Notes: a model not told the origin generated them from the sequence alone. Shown: positions 24,600 through 36,895, counted from the stretch's first letter. The stretch is DNA of 64,000 bases from Gonapodya prolifera JEL478 (GCA_001574975.1 KQ965763.1:51885-115884); one strand, 5' to 3'. Numbers and translations are program-made.

Positions 24600-26640
24600 G
24601 TCTTGATTCTCAGAAACACAGCTCGTTCGGCAACGCCCTTCCACCGCCTCGAGGCTCTCCGGAGCCGGTACAGCGATGGCACGTCCAGGTTCATGAGGAT
24701 CGCGAAAATGAGCTCTGGGGAGAAAGGTTCGGGTTAAGAAAATGGGAGGGTAGTTCCAGATGCCGTGAGAGTTCGGGTGTCTTGTCGGGATAAGACTCGC
24801 CATCAGAACGCACAGGCATGATCAACGCAGGATTCCCTACTCGGAGTGCAAACCGCAACGAGCCAAAAGTGGACCGGAAGCAAAGGGGAGTTCCAGTCGC
24901 CACATGTGCCCTGTGTGGGCCTTGGGGGCCATATTGGTGAAACACATCGGGGCGATACATGAAGCCAAAGCAGTAGAACTACTCAGTTACAAGGTCAAGT
25001 GCGACATGCACACAAACGAGAAAGCAAAATGAGGTTTCTAGACCGATGCACCATCTGCCGCCGCGCAATTTCGCGCTGGAACATCCCCGACCCCAGTAAT
25101 ATTGTCACCGGACGAGCCGTGCGCAGATGTGCAGCACTAGCAGCGTCAAGAGTAATGCTTTTAGTCGCCGCAAAAGAAAAATCCGGGACGAGGATTGCGT
25201 GCGCTTGTAGGTGAATGCCGGTGAGCATTCTTTAGGAGTCAGCGTCCAGCTTCGACACGCAACGCGACAAGGCAATGCATGGCGCGCAGCATTGCTCAAA
25301 GGCGGGAAAGTGGAAAATGTGCAACTGATTATCTACGGATTGATGAGCGAAGCAGAGTTCCTGGTGCCGCGTGTGCCCTGTGGACCTTTGAGGCAGTGGT
25401 GAAATTACTCACGAATCATCCAAATGGAAGGGCCGGTGGAAACACACCCATCCAACTCCTGTCACCGGAGAGCCGTGCGCAGATGTGCTGCAGTGGCAAC
25501 GTCGAGTGTAAACTTTGTAGTCACCGCGCGGAGACATCTGGGGTGAGGGTCATATGTGCTCGTGGGTAGACGTCGGTGAGCTTTGTCATGACAGATGATC
25601 CAACGTCCCACCTCAACACCCAACGCGATACGGTACGGCACGCGGCGTTGTACGAAGGCAGGGAAATAATAAAAACGCGCTTTCGACTATCCACTGATTG
25701 ATGCGCCTGTACAATGCGATGGATAAAAAGTGTTGTGGCTTTCGGCGGCATTTAATAAGTCCATAAATAAATAACTCAAAAGAGGGAAAAGGCTGAGTGT
25801 GTCGGCACAAATTGAAAAGCTGAGAGCAAGGTGCTTTAGTGCCTTCGTCCGGCCACCAGACAAGCGATACCGAAAAGTTAAAAATGAGGGAGGGAGAGCT
25901 CCAGGTGATTGACGCAGGATGCACTAAATTGAGCACATTAAGCAAAAGGGAGTTTCTGTTGCCGCCTGTGGTTTCCATGCCGATACACAGTCTCAAATCC
26001 CACGCCACTTTGCGTTGGACGCCTTCCATTCTTCCCGGTCCTGTCACCGGAAGTAGCGTCAGCGTCGAGCGCAAAACTTATAGTCACCGCAGAGGACATA
26101 TCCGGGGCGAGGGTTGCTTGTGCTCGTGGGTGGATGTTGGTGAGCTTTCCCGGCACATGTCCCAGAGAACCACCTCAACACGCAACGCGGCACGGCACGG
26201 CGCGCGACTGTACAAAAGATGGGAAAAGGTGAAGATGCACTACTGACTAGCTACCTATTTGCGCGCCTGTACATTGTGTTGGATGGCAATGATACATGAT
26301 GACCTAGCCTTAAGTCGGCACTCGTGCAAGCCTCTGAAAGGGATTCACCAGTGATAGACACATGATGTACACATGACCTCTCACCGCATGGAGCAAAAAG
26401 TAAAGGATTGGGGAAGGTGCTCGAGCGCAGAGTGCAATGTAATGCTTTTGTCCGTCATTGGCGCAAGACTCCACGTGACAGAAAATGATGATCGGCATAT
26501 GGTGCATCACAATGAGTGCATACTGTGTCGATTACTAATTGAGAATCAGGGAGGAAGCGGTGTGTGTTCCTTTGGGTCAGCTGTTGTGACGGGCAAAACT
26601 CTGCACAGCGCCGCTGATTCCAGCGGGTGGTGAAGTGTTC
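24600..26640. repeat. Degenerate tandem array with coding-like units
   Basis: At least three diverged copies in direct orientation, with recognisable cores near 25110-25320, 25458-25700 and 26036-26280, plus a weaker relative near 24740-24930. On the minus strand each encodes a related peptide beginning at 25228, 25589 and 26156, of the type ILVPDFSFAATKSITLDAA, TLTPDVSARVTTKFTLDVA and TLAPDMSSAVTISFALDAD. Plus-strand cores share the word GTGCGCAGATGTGC and endings such as GCGCCTGTACA. Spacing is uneven (361 and 567 bp). This looks like repeated partial duplication of an unidentified gene followed by decay. No function assigned. Confidence 0.6.
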
Positions 26641-27133
26641 TTCCGAGTCCCGCCACTGGTAAAATTGATTCACGGAACACTTGTTAGGCTGCCGCCATTG
26701 ACGCACTTTAGCACGAATCCACACAATGCGCCATTGAAATTTCTTAATGTTTCCTATTCTGTTGTCTCGTGTGGAAAATGTCTTGCAGCGCTCTCCACTT
26801 CAAAGCACGCTTTTGCGTAAAGCTGGATCCTCAACCTGATGAACAGCCTGAACCGCATGAGGTTCGGTGCGAAAGGCGGATCTCTCTCTGACAGACAGGG
26901 GACTACGAGAGCTCTTGTATTTCAGATTCTGTGTACTTTCAGCAGCTGATGGTCGCGGGGGCCTAATGAATAAATCAACATGAAACTGGTTGTTCAGTGA
27001 TCATTAGTACTGTGAGGCGTAATACTGACATAAGGACACTTTCCTTCGACAGGAGGACATTTGATGGTCCGAATGAAACATCGCATATTCTATACTATTA
27101 GAACGTAGATATTTGCTTTTTGAAACTCTTAAC
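26641..27133. other. Intergenic region upstream of tRNA
   Basis: AT-richer spacer with no supported coding sequence. Confidence 0.4.
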
Positions 27134-27206
27134 TTCGTCGTAGTTCAGAGGAAAGAACGTCTGGCTTCGGACCAGAAGGTCGCAGGTTCGATCCCTGCCG
27201 ACGGCG
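27134..27206 (+). tRNA. tRNA-Arg (anticodon UCG)
   Basis: The cloverleaf can be folded by eye: D arm GTTC/GAAC, anticodon stem TCTGG/CCAGA with loop CTTCGGA (anticodon TCG, reading CGA), T arm GCAGG-TTCGATC-CCTGC. Acceptor strands TTCGTCG and CGACGGC pair except at position 1:72 (T:C). A and B boxes are present, no intron. A TTTT RNA polymerase III terminator follows at 27209. The terminal acceptor mismatch is unusual and could mean reduced function or editing, but the rest is canonical. Confidence 0.88.
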
Positions 27207-27498
27207 CCTTTTGACTTTTGCAACCTTTGAATTTTTTTTTTTCTGATCCACCCGGCACTTATTTTTTAGCAATGCAAGATACTTTCACAAGGATCGTTGT
27301 TGTATTGAACATAGTTCGCTTTGAATTCTTGTTATGTCAAATTCTATTTGCCAGTGGTTGGTAAACTTCGAATGTGCAAAACCCGACAAGGCTAATAGTG
27401 TAACCCGCTAGGCTCTGTAACAATACGTGGAACAGTTCATGGGGACTGACAGTAAAAGCCGATATGGCCGTGCCTCCGCTTGCACCCAGTTCGACGTG

Positions 27499-28874
27499 CT
27501 AATGAACCCCGGTGAAACATGATGAGCAGTAAGGTGTAGAGATGGGTGACTCCTGTTGCTTTCTTGGCGGGTCCCATTTAGACCGCCTCCAGTCAAGATC
27601 CGACACGGCGCCGTCTGTCACCGCGCTTATCTTGGCACAGTTCTGACATATTCTGACCCCGCATTCAGCGCACCTCGTGGCCCCCTCGTCAGTGTGGTTT
27701 CTGGTACACCACAATCTGGAACACTCGGCGCATGGAGCCAATGTGGATTCGTGAGCGCCGCAGTCGTTGCAGCACGAGACGCTGCATCCTATGGCGCTGC
27801 AGGAAGGCCAGAGCGCGCGACACGCTGGGCAAGCGAGGACAATGTGTGAGATTTCCGTGATGTTGGGGGTACGTTTCGCGCCAGGCTGGCTGTCGTCGAC
27901 ATCAGACGTGGGTGAATACGATGTCCACGATGGTGAGGTGGGTGAATACGATGGTAAGCCGCGGCCACTGGACTGCTGGCGACGTCCACATGGACACATG
28001 ATCATCACCGATTTGGAAGGGTCAGATGTGTCTGGGAGTGAGATGTAAATGCCGCAAGTGGTGCACGTTGACTCATCGAGGCACTCGGTACATCTGGGGC
28101 AAGGAGCTTCGGTGTCTGACGGCACGAGGTCAAAGGATTCGTCTGCACACAGATGTGTGTCAAAGGAGCGGTACCCATTTCGCCATGCCGCTGCTTGGCA
28201 CATTGTTGTTTTACATAATTGTGGGCGGATCGACAATGTGGGTGAGGCGAAAGAATGCTCCAGGGCAGACGTCAGTGCCGTAAACATGACGGATTGGGAA
28301 AAGCGGCATCCTGTGATGTCCAAAAGAGTGAGTGTCGTCTTGCGGGGTGGGTAAGTACTGTCCCGGGTGATATTTTCCAAGACTTGAGGAATGTTATATC
28401 GATCGAGATACTCGTCCCGTATGTCCCAAGAAACACCGGATGAGCGAAAAAATGTCCCAACAAGCTCTTACAGATGATTGACTTGCAGTTTCGGAAGACT
28501 ACGTTGCGGATGAATGGCCAAGTGAGCACTGCGAGCAGCGTCCAGTTGGAGAGGCGGTCGGAGCTTATGACCGTGACTGTATGAATTTGCGAGAGGAGAC
28601 GAGCTTTGGCGAGGGAGATAGGCTCCTCCTCGCCTGCGCAGAGGCAAGCTATTGTGTCGAGGGTGTCCTGGAAACCTGCGTCGCTTAGCTTTGGCGTATT
28701 TCTGAACACGATGCGGTTCCACAGTTCGGGGGATGCAGCGACGCTCCGAAGAGCACGGCAGGAGAGGGCCATGCGAAGAATATCGGGTGTGGTGAGGTTG
28801 TTGCAGATGCGCAGCAGAGTTTCGACTGGGAGACCCGTGAGGGAGCGAGCGAGGGGTGACGGATGGTAATTCAT
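27499..28874 (-). CDS. F-box/cysteine-rich protein, gene A, one apparent frameshift
   Basis: The ATG at 28874 opens an F-box, LTGLPVETLLRICNNLTTPD, followed by about 110 residues to KSIICKSLLGHFF. The frame then shifts at an A6/T6 tract (28447-28452). One extra T would continue as RSSGVSWDIRDEYLDRYN and run without a break to TAG at 27499. The second half has at least eight CxxC-type pairs (CPRCTECLD, CTTCGIYISLP, CPACRALWPSC, CAECGVRICQNC), so it is probably a multi-zinc module. F-box plus zinc suggests a ubiquitin-ligase adaptor; the substrate is unknown. Gene B just upstream (29.2-30.3 kb) is a more decayed paralogue. Confidence 0.62.
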
Positions 28875-29217
28875 TGGTGAGTGGAAGGAAGATTGTGGAA
28901 AGACCTAGCTGGGAAATGGCAAGGCGTGCTCCGGTGGCGAAAGAACGGGGCAAATTTGAGGACCTGGCAAGTGTTCATTGCCGCCTTTCTTCAAATGTTA
29001 TTGGATTGACAAAAGGTGTGAAGGAGAAGAATCTGTTCATCAAACTGTAAAAAAAAAACATTCTCAACGATGGAACTACCTCCGCCAAGACGGAAACGCA
29101 TCGGCTATCCATCTCAACAACCCTCCCCTCCATCTGTTTGGCCGGTTCCCGTGGTACCACTGGAGCTCGATTCGACAGGACCAAGACATAAAACCCGCGC
29201 CGAACCATTCGAGTGAA

Positions 29218-30295
29218 CTATTCGACACCTTTCTGAACTCCGTGCGCATTCATCCGTCCGACACCACAACCTTCCGTACTTTGAGCAGGGGTATAACGTC
29301 GTCTCACAAGTACCTCAATTTCCGCAGCAGGAGATCTCGCAGTTTGTGCAGCGCAAGTTGGCCGCTGTGCGCGGCACAAGGGGCAGCAACGGATAACATG
29401 AGGTTGGCGACGACTTAATGGTGCGAGTGGGTTACCAAAGTTTTGAGAGAGCGTTTCGTCACTGTAAGATGGGCATGGAGTGATGCGAAGTTTGCGTGGG
29501 TTGTTGTTATTTGGAAGAGAGAGATAGGTACCACATCGAGTGCAATTTGATTGGGTGAGACGTAAGTGCACCGTGGCGCTGGAGCACAAGCGTCCGTGGG
29601 AACAAGAGAACATGATTCCTCTGAAGAGAGGTGAATGGGGTGGCCCAAGGGGTTCTCCAATATCCTGCAATATCGAGCTTTGCAGAGCTGTGGTCGGACC
29701 GTGACTGGAGAGGAAAATTTATGTTCCAGAGCAGATTCAAGAGCTCTAATGAAGTGTGGCATTCGCAATTTACATCCGGTAAGGTCAAGGAAGGGCAAAC
29801 TGGTTGGTCGACGTGGAACCACCCAAGCAGCCCGCGTTCGAAGCACGTCAAAGCGCGGAATATGCCCTTTAGGTCTTGTTGAGTTACAGTTCTGTCCACA
29901 AGACCGGAAAAGAGGTCCGGAAACGTAACCGATATCGAGGGCACTCTCGGAAATGTACTTCACGGATGGCAGGGCAAGAGATAACATCGATCACCAGCGC
30001 ATGATTAAGGAGGTGAGACTTCGAGCCGGTGACGCTGACGGTGTGTATCTGCGCGATGAGTCGCTCTCTCCACGCACGTCTTCGCCTGGGAGACCGCGCA
30101 GTCGTGCCAAACTTATCATTGGTGAGTGTCGGAGCGCAGTTGCACAAGATGGATTTCCAGAGCCTGTGACTTTGCGGCGTTTCGGAGAGTGCTGTAACAA
30201 CGTACGACACGGAGAGACCTAGGTGTGGAGAGAAAGCGGTAGATACGTTCGAGAATTTCGATAGGGAGAACGAGCAGTGACAGGGAGTTGGGCAT
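29218..30295 (-). pseudogene. F-box/cysteine-rich protein, gene B, decayed paralogue of gene A
   Basis: The ATG at 30295 begins MPNSLSLLVLPIEILERIYRF, an F-box. Homology to gene A continues as LWKSILCNCAPTLTNDKFG, LIAQIHTVSV and REVHFRECPR, but in a different frame (shift near 30165). It then continues in further frames: DLFSGLVDRTVTQQDL, LDLTGCKLRMPHFIRALESA, SPVTVRPQLCKARYC, CTRCGTYLSLPNNNN. At least three frame changes are needed, and the C-terminal zinc segments are truncated after CCPLCRAQRPTCAAQ. A tandem duplicate that has lost function is the simplest reading. Confidence 0.7.
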
Positions 30296-30715
30296 GAGTG
30301 CAGTCGTCAGTAAAGGCAAAGGTGTTTTGAGTTGTTGAAAGAAATTTGACAGTGTGTGGCAAGCTGGATGAGGTCATCAATTACCGCAGAATTCTCATCC
30401 CGCCTTTCAACGGACCATATAAGCCCGCTTAACACGAGCTACATTTCTCATCAAACTCAGGATCCGTGAAGCTTCCGCATGAGAGTAACCTGTTCGGATT
30501 TGGAGTTGTTTGTAGTTATGTCGCACCTCATGTACTAAGAAAAGCTCTTCTCACCCGTGACAGCTAATAACTGATCTAGGGCACAGTTTTTTATGCAACT
30601 GGACCCACATGGTAATGGGGAGACAGAATTTTTTTTTCAAAACTATTGATGTCGAGAGCAACCCAAGCTCCCTTCCATTGTATACCACCAATCGAAACTC
30701 GTTGAAGATGGAACG

Positions 30716-33541
30716 ATGAACCTATCGTTAGAAGGCCTCTCACCGTTTTCGAAGGACTCCTGTTTCAATAACGACCCGTCGGCCAAGTTAGCGGCAGAAC
30801 TTCCTTGTGACACATTTTCCCCACGTTTCCATATGTCACATTCCGACGGGGACAACATCACAGACCCAGACGCAGAATCAGACGGAAGAACGCTCGGCTC
30901 TGCTGGCCAGAGCTCACTGTTACCTACGGCGGCCCATAGGAACCGGGCCTCGGCAACACATCGCGGACACGGCGACGGCACTTCCTCGTCAATGCGCGCT
31001 CCCCTGGACACGAGCTCGTCGATCTCTGATGGAGAATCGCGGCCTGTCGGGGACGATTCCGCAGCGGATGGCGAGGGGGACACCACGACTCAGACGTCGT
31101 CAATCGTGGCAGCATCTGTCGCTGGACATTCCCCCACAGCCGCTCTGCTGATCATCGGGTCGCAGATCCTCGATGGCTCTGTGTCGGATGCTAACGCGCC
31201 GTTTCTCTGCAGAGAACTCTACAAGATTGGGGTCGCCGTGGAAAAGGTTGTTTTTCTGCCAGACGACGTGAGAGCCATTTCGGAGGAGGTGAAAGCCGTC
31301 ACGGGAAGATATACTTACGTATTTACAACCGGTGGTAAGTTGAAAACATTTCGTTGTTGGCAATGCCGCTCAGCGGGCCGCACTCAAAACACAGGTGTCG
31401 GCTGCACTCACGACGACTGCACCATGGAGGCAATTTCTCGCGCATTTGGAGATAAGCTCGTGGTCCACGCCGAGCTCTATAACGTACTTCGGAAAAACCT
31501 CGACTCTGGACTGAAAACGACGCCTTCACCCGCAACTGAATCGGGCGCCCGTGCTCCTCCGTTGTCATCCACACCCCGCTCTCTGTCATCTTCCCTTCTT
31601 CCACCTGCGTCAGAGCAATCTCTCACAACCAACCTCATTCGAATGGCCACCATCCCCTCGTCGTCAATCCTCCTGTACCCTCCCAGCAGCACATCACCCT
31701 CGTCACAACCATCCTCACCAATCCCATCCCCAAGCCCGCCATACCCGCTCCTCTCCACACACAACGTATACTCCCTCCCAGGCCCGCCACTCGCCGTGGC
31801 GTCCCAATTCCCCAAATTCGTTGAGTACTTCCGCTCCCACCGCCCCTTCGCCCGTCGCGTTCTGCTGCTGGGCCGATCCGAAGCCGATCTCGCCGCAACC
31901 GTCGACGAGCTGGCGTGGCGGTTTGGTCGACGCGGTGTCAGCGTGGGCGTCCACGAGATCGCAGACGCCTCGCCCCTTGGAGACCTTGTGGCCTCGTCGA
32001 GGGGGACGCCGGTCACCCGCGTCACTATTGTTGGGAAAGACCCGTCGCTCGTCCGTGCTGCTCGTGACGGTCTGGTATCCGCCGTTCCCCCGGACTGGAT
32101 TCTTTCCGAAGATGAAGAAGCGCCTGGTCAAAGCGCGTTGTCCAGTTCGAACCCCCTCACCGGGTCTCGAAATCCTCCTCCCAATGGAACCGACGACCTG
32201 CCCACTGTCTTTCGGCGTCTTAACTTTGAGGCAATTCACGCCCGACATGTTCGCGAGTGTGTTTCGGACTCGCCCATCTCGGAGAAGCTGGCCAAGAGTT
32301 TGCGGATTGTAGAAGAAGCTGTCGAAAAGTACGGGTGAGTATTTTTGGACCCGAGACTCTTTAATCTTTTAGACGCAAGTACTGGTTGGCACGTATTGTC
32401 GTTCAAACCTCCCACCCTAATCTTGTCTCGCACGATGCATTCTCTCCCAGGCCGCAAGGTCTCGCCCTCTCTTTCAACGGCGGTAAAGACTGCACGGTCC
32501 TTCTCCACCTCTTCGCGTCCGCCTTATGGTCTTGGGAACAAAAGCACGGACCCGTCCCCGCATCGACATCACCAATCGACAATGGGCGCCGCGGGTGGCC
32601 GATGAAAACATTGTACGTCACACATCGCCACCAGTTTTCGGAAGTGGACGAGTTCGTGGAGGAGTGCGAGCAGAAGTGAGTGTTTTGCGGAACCGAACCG
32701 AAAGTGATGTGTGCTGATTCTCAACTGGTGGCCGATCTCGATGTAGCTACGGTCTTCGCGCGTTGCGGATTGAAGGCTCGATGAAGCCCGCCCTGCAGAC
32801 GTATCTGAGCACGGACACGGATGTGAAAGCTGTGCTTGTTGGGACGCGGAGAACGGATCCTTTCGGCGGTGGGTTTGATTCTTCGCCTTTTCAGTTTCGC
32901 CCCACCCCCAGCCGCGGTGAAATTGATACCGTCTTTTTGCCCCCGTAGAATTTCTGCGACCGTTCCACCCGTCCGATCCTGGCTGGCCCGCCGTGATGCG
33001 AGTGCACCCTGTTCTGGATTGGTCGTACGACGATATTTGGACCTACCTCAGGGATTTCGAAGTTCCTTATTGCACCCTCTATGATGCGGGGTAAGTGTAT
33101 GCGTGGGTGAAAGAAACTTATGGAATGTAGCCTTACTGAACCGGCATTACTGCACCCGATGACTTCAGGTACACCTCCCTTGGATCCACCGACACCACAT
33201 TCCCGAACCCCCAACTCCGCAACCCCGCCTCGCCTTCTGGATACGATCCTGCATGGAAGCTCGCCGACGGATCAAAGGAACGCGACGGGCGGGCGCCNNN
33301 NNNNNNNNNNNNNNNNNNNNNNNNNNNNNNNNNNNNNNNNNNNNNNNNNNNNNNNNNNNNNNNNNNNNNNNNNNNNNNNNNNNNNNNNNNNNNNNNNNNN
33401 NNNNNNNNNNNNNNNNNNGTGGTGGAAAGCGTTGCTGGCGCTGCTGGGGAAGGTGTTACCAGAGAGGTAGAAAGGGTACTGGAGGTTTTGATGGACGGCA
33501 TGTCGGGACGTTCGAGAGGGGAGTCTGGGTTAAGTTCGTAG
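30716..33541 (+). CDS. FLAD1: FAD synthase with N-terminal MoCF-type domain
   Basis: Exons 30716-31334, 31395-32334, 32451-32675, 32747-32868, 32949-33090 and 33169 onward are in frame until an N gap (33298-33418); the frame resumes to TAG at 33541. The first domain has [20 protein letters not shown] and [19 protein letters not shown], the MoCF (molybdopterin-binding-like) fold, which in the human FLAD1 protein hydrolyses FAD. The second is a PAPS-reductase-type adenylyltransferase: [17 protein letters not shown] (P-loop), [32 protein letters not shown] and [14 protein letters not shown]. It joins FMN and ATP to give FAD. The fused form is known in animals and others; ascomycete yeast Fad1 has only the second domain. 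An unusual Ser/Pro-rich insert separates the two. The extreme N-terminus (about 140 residues) is acidic and disordered. Confidence 0.88.
33298..33418. other. Assembly gap (121 N)
   Basis: A run of N interrupts the last exon of FAD synthase. The true gap length is not known. Confidence 0.99.
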
Positions 33542-33544
33542 GGT

Positions 33545-34369
33545 TGGGAGAGCCCGATACATGTGTAGGAATTTGGGCGTTAAATGTGCACTGTGCATTG
33601 AGTATGGAGAAGCACTGTATGTAATTGTGTACGGTATGCTATCAGATATCCTCGGTTATAAAAAATGTAAGCAGAATTTGACTGAGTCAAGGGTCTTCCG
33701 TCGGCACCAATGTTCAAGGATATAAGCTCACGAAAACAATCAACTAGATATCGTCTTGCTGAACGACAGGATGAGTGCGTTCAGAGACAAGAAGTCCCAT
33801 ACTCCGGAGCCAGACCTCCCGAAAGGGTGAAAGGAGCTTGGGTGGTAGTGAACCCCTTCCTTTACACAGAAAGCAACGTCGCCCTCTTGGGTCGCTCAAC
33901 TGTTCGAGGTCAAATAAGACGTCACAATTGATGGAGCTCCATGGAATATTTGGAAATCAAACGCCAGCACTAACCGATAAGTGGCTTCCGTATGACTCTG
34001 GCTTTCCCGCCCGTGTCCCTGTTTGGCCCGTCGCGGAGAAACGACGCGACGGCAGCTCGCGATCAATTTCGCAGAGGACGTCCAGGGTATGCGTCCGTCT
34101 GGACCGCCTCCTGACCCGAAAAAGGAATGCGGTATGCTGCGTACGGTTTGAACTGCGTTGTGGATTCGTGAGTCGCTTGAACGCCGGCTCGGGATAAAAT
34201 TTCGCGTGAGATATACGGTCGGAAAGGTGTTGGAGTTGTGGTTCGTTCGGGGTGAATTTGGAAAGGTGGGAGATGGGGGAAAGCTTGGTTGTATGATGCG
34301 AGGACATGAAAGATAAAGGTGGCTGAATCGTATGTCTAGCAAAGCGGACGTTATTGTGATGGAGTCGGC
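33545..34369. other. Intergenic region, no gene seen
   Basis: Lies between the convergent FAD synthase and hypothetical genes. Minus-strand open frames here (33896-34376) lack an obvious family or splice context. I make no call. Confidence 0.35.
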
Positions 34370-35230
34370 TCAACAACGTAATGTAAAATTTAACCTTTCG
34401 GGAAAGGCGCGTCCGTAACGTGGAGCGTTTGCAGGTCGAGGTGGAGTGTCCACTACCACGTCGTACTGCTTACGACCCCTGGCTCTCTTTCGTGTAAAAG
34501 GGATAGGTCCCCGTCGGCGTGGTGCTTTCTCAGAGGGCAAAATATTCTCCGTAGTAGGGCGCGAGGGAGTAGGACGCGTCGACGTATTGGACGTCTCCTG
34601 TGGTACAGCCCTAGCTCGATGCTGAGGATTCCTTGACTCCCAAGTCTGACGATCCCGGATGAAAATTTTCCACTCTTTCCAAGAATCATACTCTTCACCG
34701 TCGGTTCTTGCGACGCGTGGAGAAGGTGGTGGTGATGTTGTGAGGTCCACAACTGCTCCTCTTGTTGGAGATTCCGGCGCCTCTTGGTCCGATAGTTGAG
34801 CATAGGGGCCGCTTGACCTCGTTGCACCGAAAACCGACTAAAATTTTGTACCCGGCGTCACTCTGTGACGGTGACGCCTGATCCGAGACAGAAACATCGT
34901 CATCTGAAGGCTCGTACAGCGTCTCTTCGTTGACCTCGGAGAGGGACCACGCGAGAGACGAGGACGGTGCCTTTGGTTCTTGAACGCTATCGGACTCGAA
35001 TGAACCTGGCGGAGGGGCATCGTGGGACCTGGGCCTGAAAAAAGGGAGACGGATGTAAGCGATGTTACATATTGCCTACGTGTCAAGCCATCTCCTCGGA
35101 TTCGATCATCCTCTTCGCCATCCGATGGGTCCAGACAACGAGCAAGAGCAGGAACAAGAACAGGTTGATCGAAGAAACCTACTTCGTAATCCCACTCATC
35201 CGCCGACGTTCGTGTGGGGCATACGTCTCT
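34370..35230 (-). CDS. Hypothetical acidic/Ser-rich protein, multi-exon
   Basis: Three minus-strand pieces look like one gene. The first (about 35230-35070) reads ADEWDYEVGFFDQPVLVPAL to RRQY and stops at a GTAACA donor. A TTTTTTCAG acceptor then opens RSHDAPPPGSFESDSVQEPK to DQASPSQSDAGY (about 35040-34850). The last part (34800-34370) reads QLSDQEAPESPTRGAVVDLT, then TDGEEYDSWKEWKIFIRDRQ and a basic tail to LNFTLRC. The middle junction and the true start are uncertain. Composition suggests a disordered nuclear protein with acidic motifs; no domain recognised. Confidence 0.4.
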
Positions 35231-35505
35231 CGCGAGTCAATGTGCATTTATAGTGCGGTCGGATTTGGAGATGGCGGGAGCGATCATCAAAATTCGGGAA
35301 TTGGGCGAAAGAGTTGTTACCTTCGAAAGCGCAACTCAATCAAAATGAAACAACCCGTTCGTCATATTCACATGCTACGTAATTACAAATCGTCCAACAT
35401 CAACAAATGAATGCGTCGTGATTGGATGGTATAAAACTCAAAATGAAGGCGTGGTGAATTCGAATTTCGCCGATGTGGCGCCGGCAGACGTGGCAGTGGC
35501 AGAGC

Positions 35506-36895
35506 TTATTGCTCGATTATGTGAACATGCGTGTCTGTCCATGGCATGTTGCGGGTGTGGATCTTTACGTGAAGGCGGGCGTTGTCTTTTCTGTGTTGTC
35601 GAGGAAAGACAGTTGGGAGATGAGGAAGTGCGTGGTCAGCGAAATTGGAGGGAATACGAACCTCGAGAAGCATGCACCGCAGATTCCGCACTGGAAGGGC
35701 TTTTCACCGGTATGGTGTCGCCTGTGGCGTTCAAGGTGCGCTGGAAGAAAAAGACGCTTGAGTGAATACGTGTAATGCTTCGAAGGTGCATCAATTGTAA
35801 CTCACCAGCGAATGGGAACTTGCGCTTGCAGCCAGGAAAGTCGCATTCGAAGCGGAGCTCGCGGCTTCGCTGGCGAGGGCCAGTGGGGCTCGACTTGCCG
35901 GAACTGGAGGACGGAGACAACGCAGCCTCAGATGGCGCCACAACATTTCCGGATGGTGGAATATGAGACGATGAGTGTGCGGGCCACGAGTACCGATAGG
36001 CAGAAGGGTCGGCTCCTTGAGGGTGCCCGGAGAAGTCTGCGGCTGGCTGTCGGTATGCCATGTGGGGAAAAGGCTGTGGAATGTGGTTTCCGTACGGGCC
36101 GGTCATTGGAGGTCGACCGTACTGCGCGTCTGAGAAGCGCCACTGGTCAGGAGCAGGAGGATACTCCCCGACGGGTGTTGTCCAGACAGGATTCGGGATT
36201 GAGGAGTTGACGTGGCTGCCGTAATAACCATCGAGGGAAGAGGTCCCAACTGGCGGCATTGGCAGCTGAGTGTTCTGAGGACTGAAAGGGTGACCAGTGA
36301 TGGACTTGGGACTCCCAGACGAGCTGCTCGCGAACGAAGCCACGTCGAATTCGGAGGAGTGGTCGCTCATGGTTCGGGACATTGGCACAGTGGTCGCATC
36401 GCTGGTCCGGCTCCAGGGTGCAGAAAGAGATGAATGTCGCTGATGGTAGCCTGACGCGGTCATATGAGATTGGTGGCCCATCGATGGGAGAGTGATTGCG
36501 TCGTGTTTGGGTGCGGCAACCGGAGCAAAGAGCATTCCCGGGCTGTTGTGGAGTTTCTGCAGGTGCATCTGGTCGATTGGGTGAGGGAGGGCGATTCTGC
36601 CGGCACCGTCGGTGGAGAAAGCGTCGCTGGAGTTGAGAATGGATGCCAGCGAGGGTAACCCGTGGTCGGGCAGCCTGAAGCCCGAAGGGTCAAATGCGGC
36701 GCCATTGGGTTCCCAGTTCATCGCAGGTGGAAAGGACGTCTGGTCTACCCACCTCGTATCATTGATGGTACTGTTGCTCTCAGGTAGGGAAGGGCTGCTG
36801 CCTGTCCGGGCGGCAGAGGTGCCCAGCGCATGAGGGAGGGCGTGGTGCATGGCGTCTGCAGCGCGGGCGTCCGGCGTCAGTCGTGGTGTGCACAT
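35506..36895 (-). CDS. C2H2 zinc-finger transcription factor (two fingers)
   Basis: Exons 36895-35806, 35740-35662 and 35590-35506 sum to 1254 nt, 417 residues. A long Ser/Pro/His-rich region (first ~330 residues) precedes two adjacent fingers: ECDFPGCKRKFPF...HLERHRRHH, TGEKPF linker, then QCGICGACFSRKDNARLHVK. The C-terminus is short. Both fingers keep all four ligands and are split by introns. Expected to bind a short G/A-rich site as a Msn2- or Krox-like factor; targets unknown. The longer frame upstream to 36919 lacks an ATG, so the start is set at 36895 (MCTPRLTPDARAADAMHH). Confidence 0.85.

Noticed and set aside
24600-26640. CRISPR-like array
   Set aside because: Repeats are long, diverged, unevenly spaced and eukaryotic in context; no short identical repeats with unique spacers occur.
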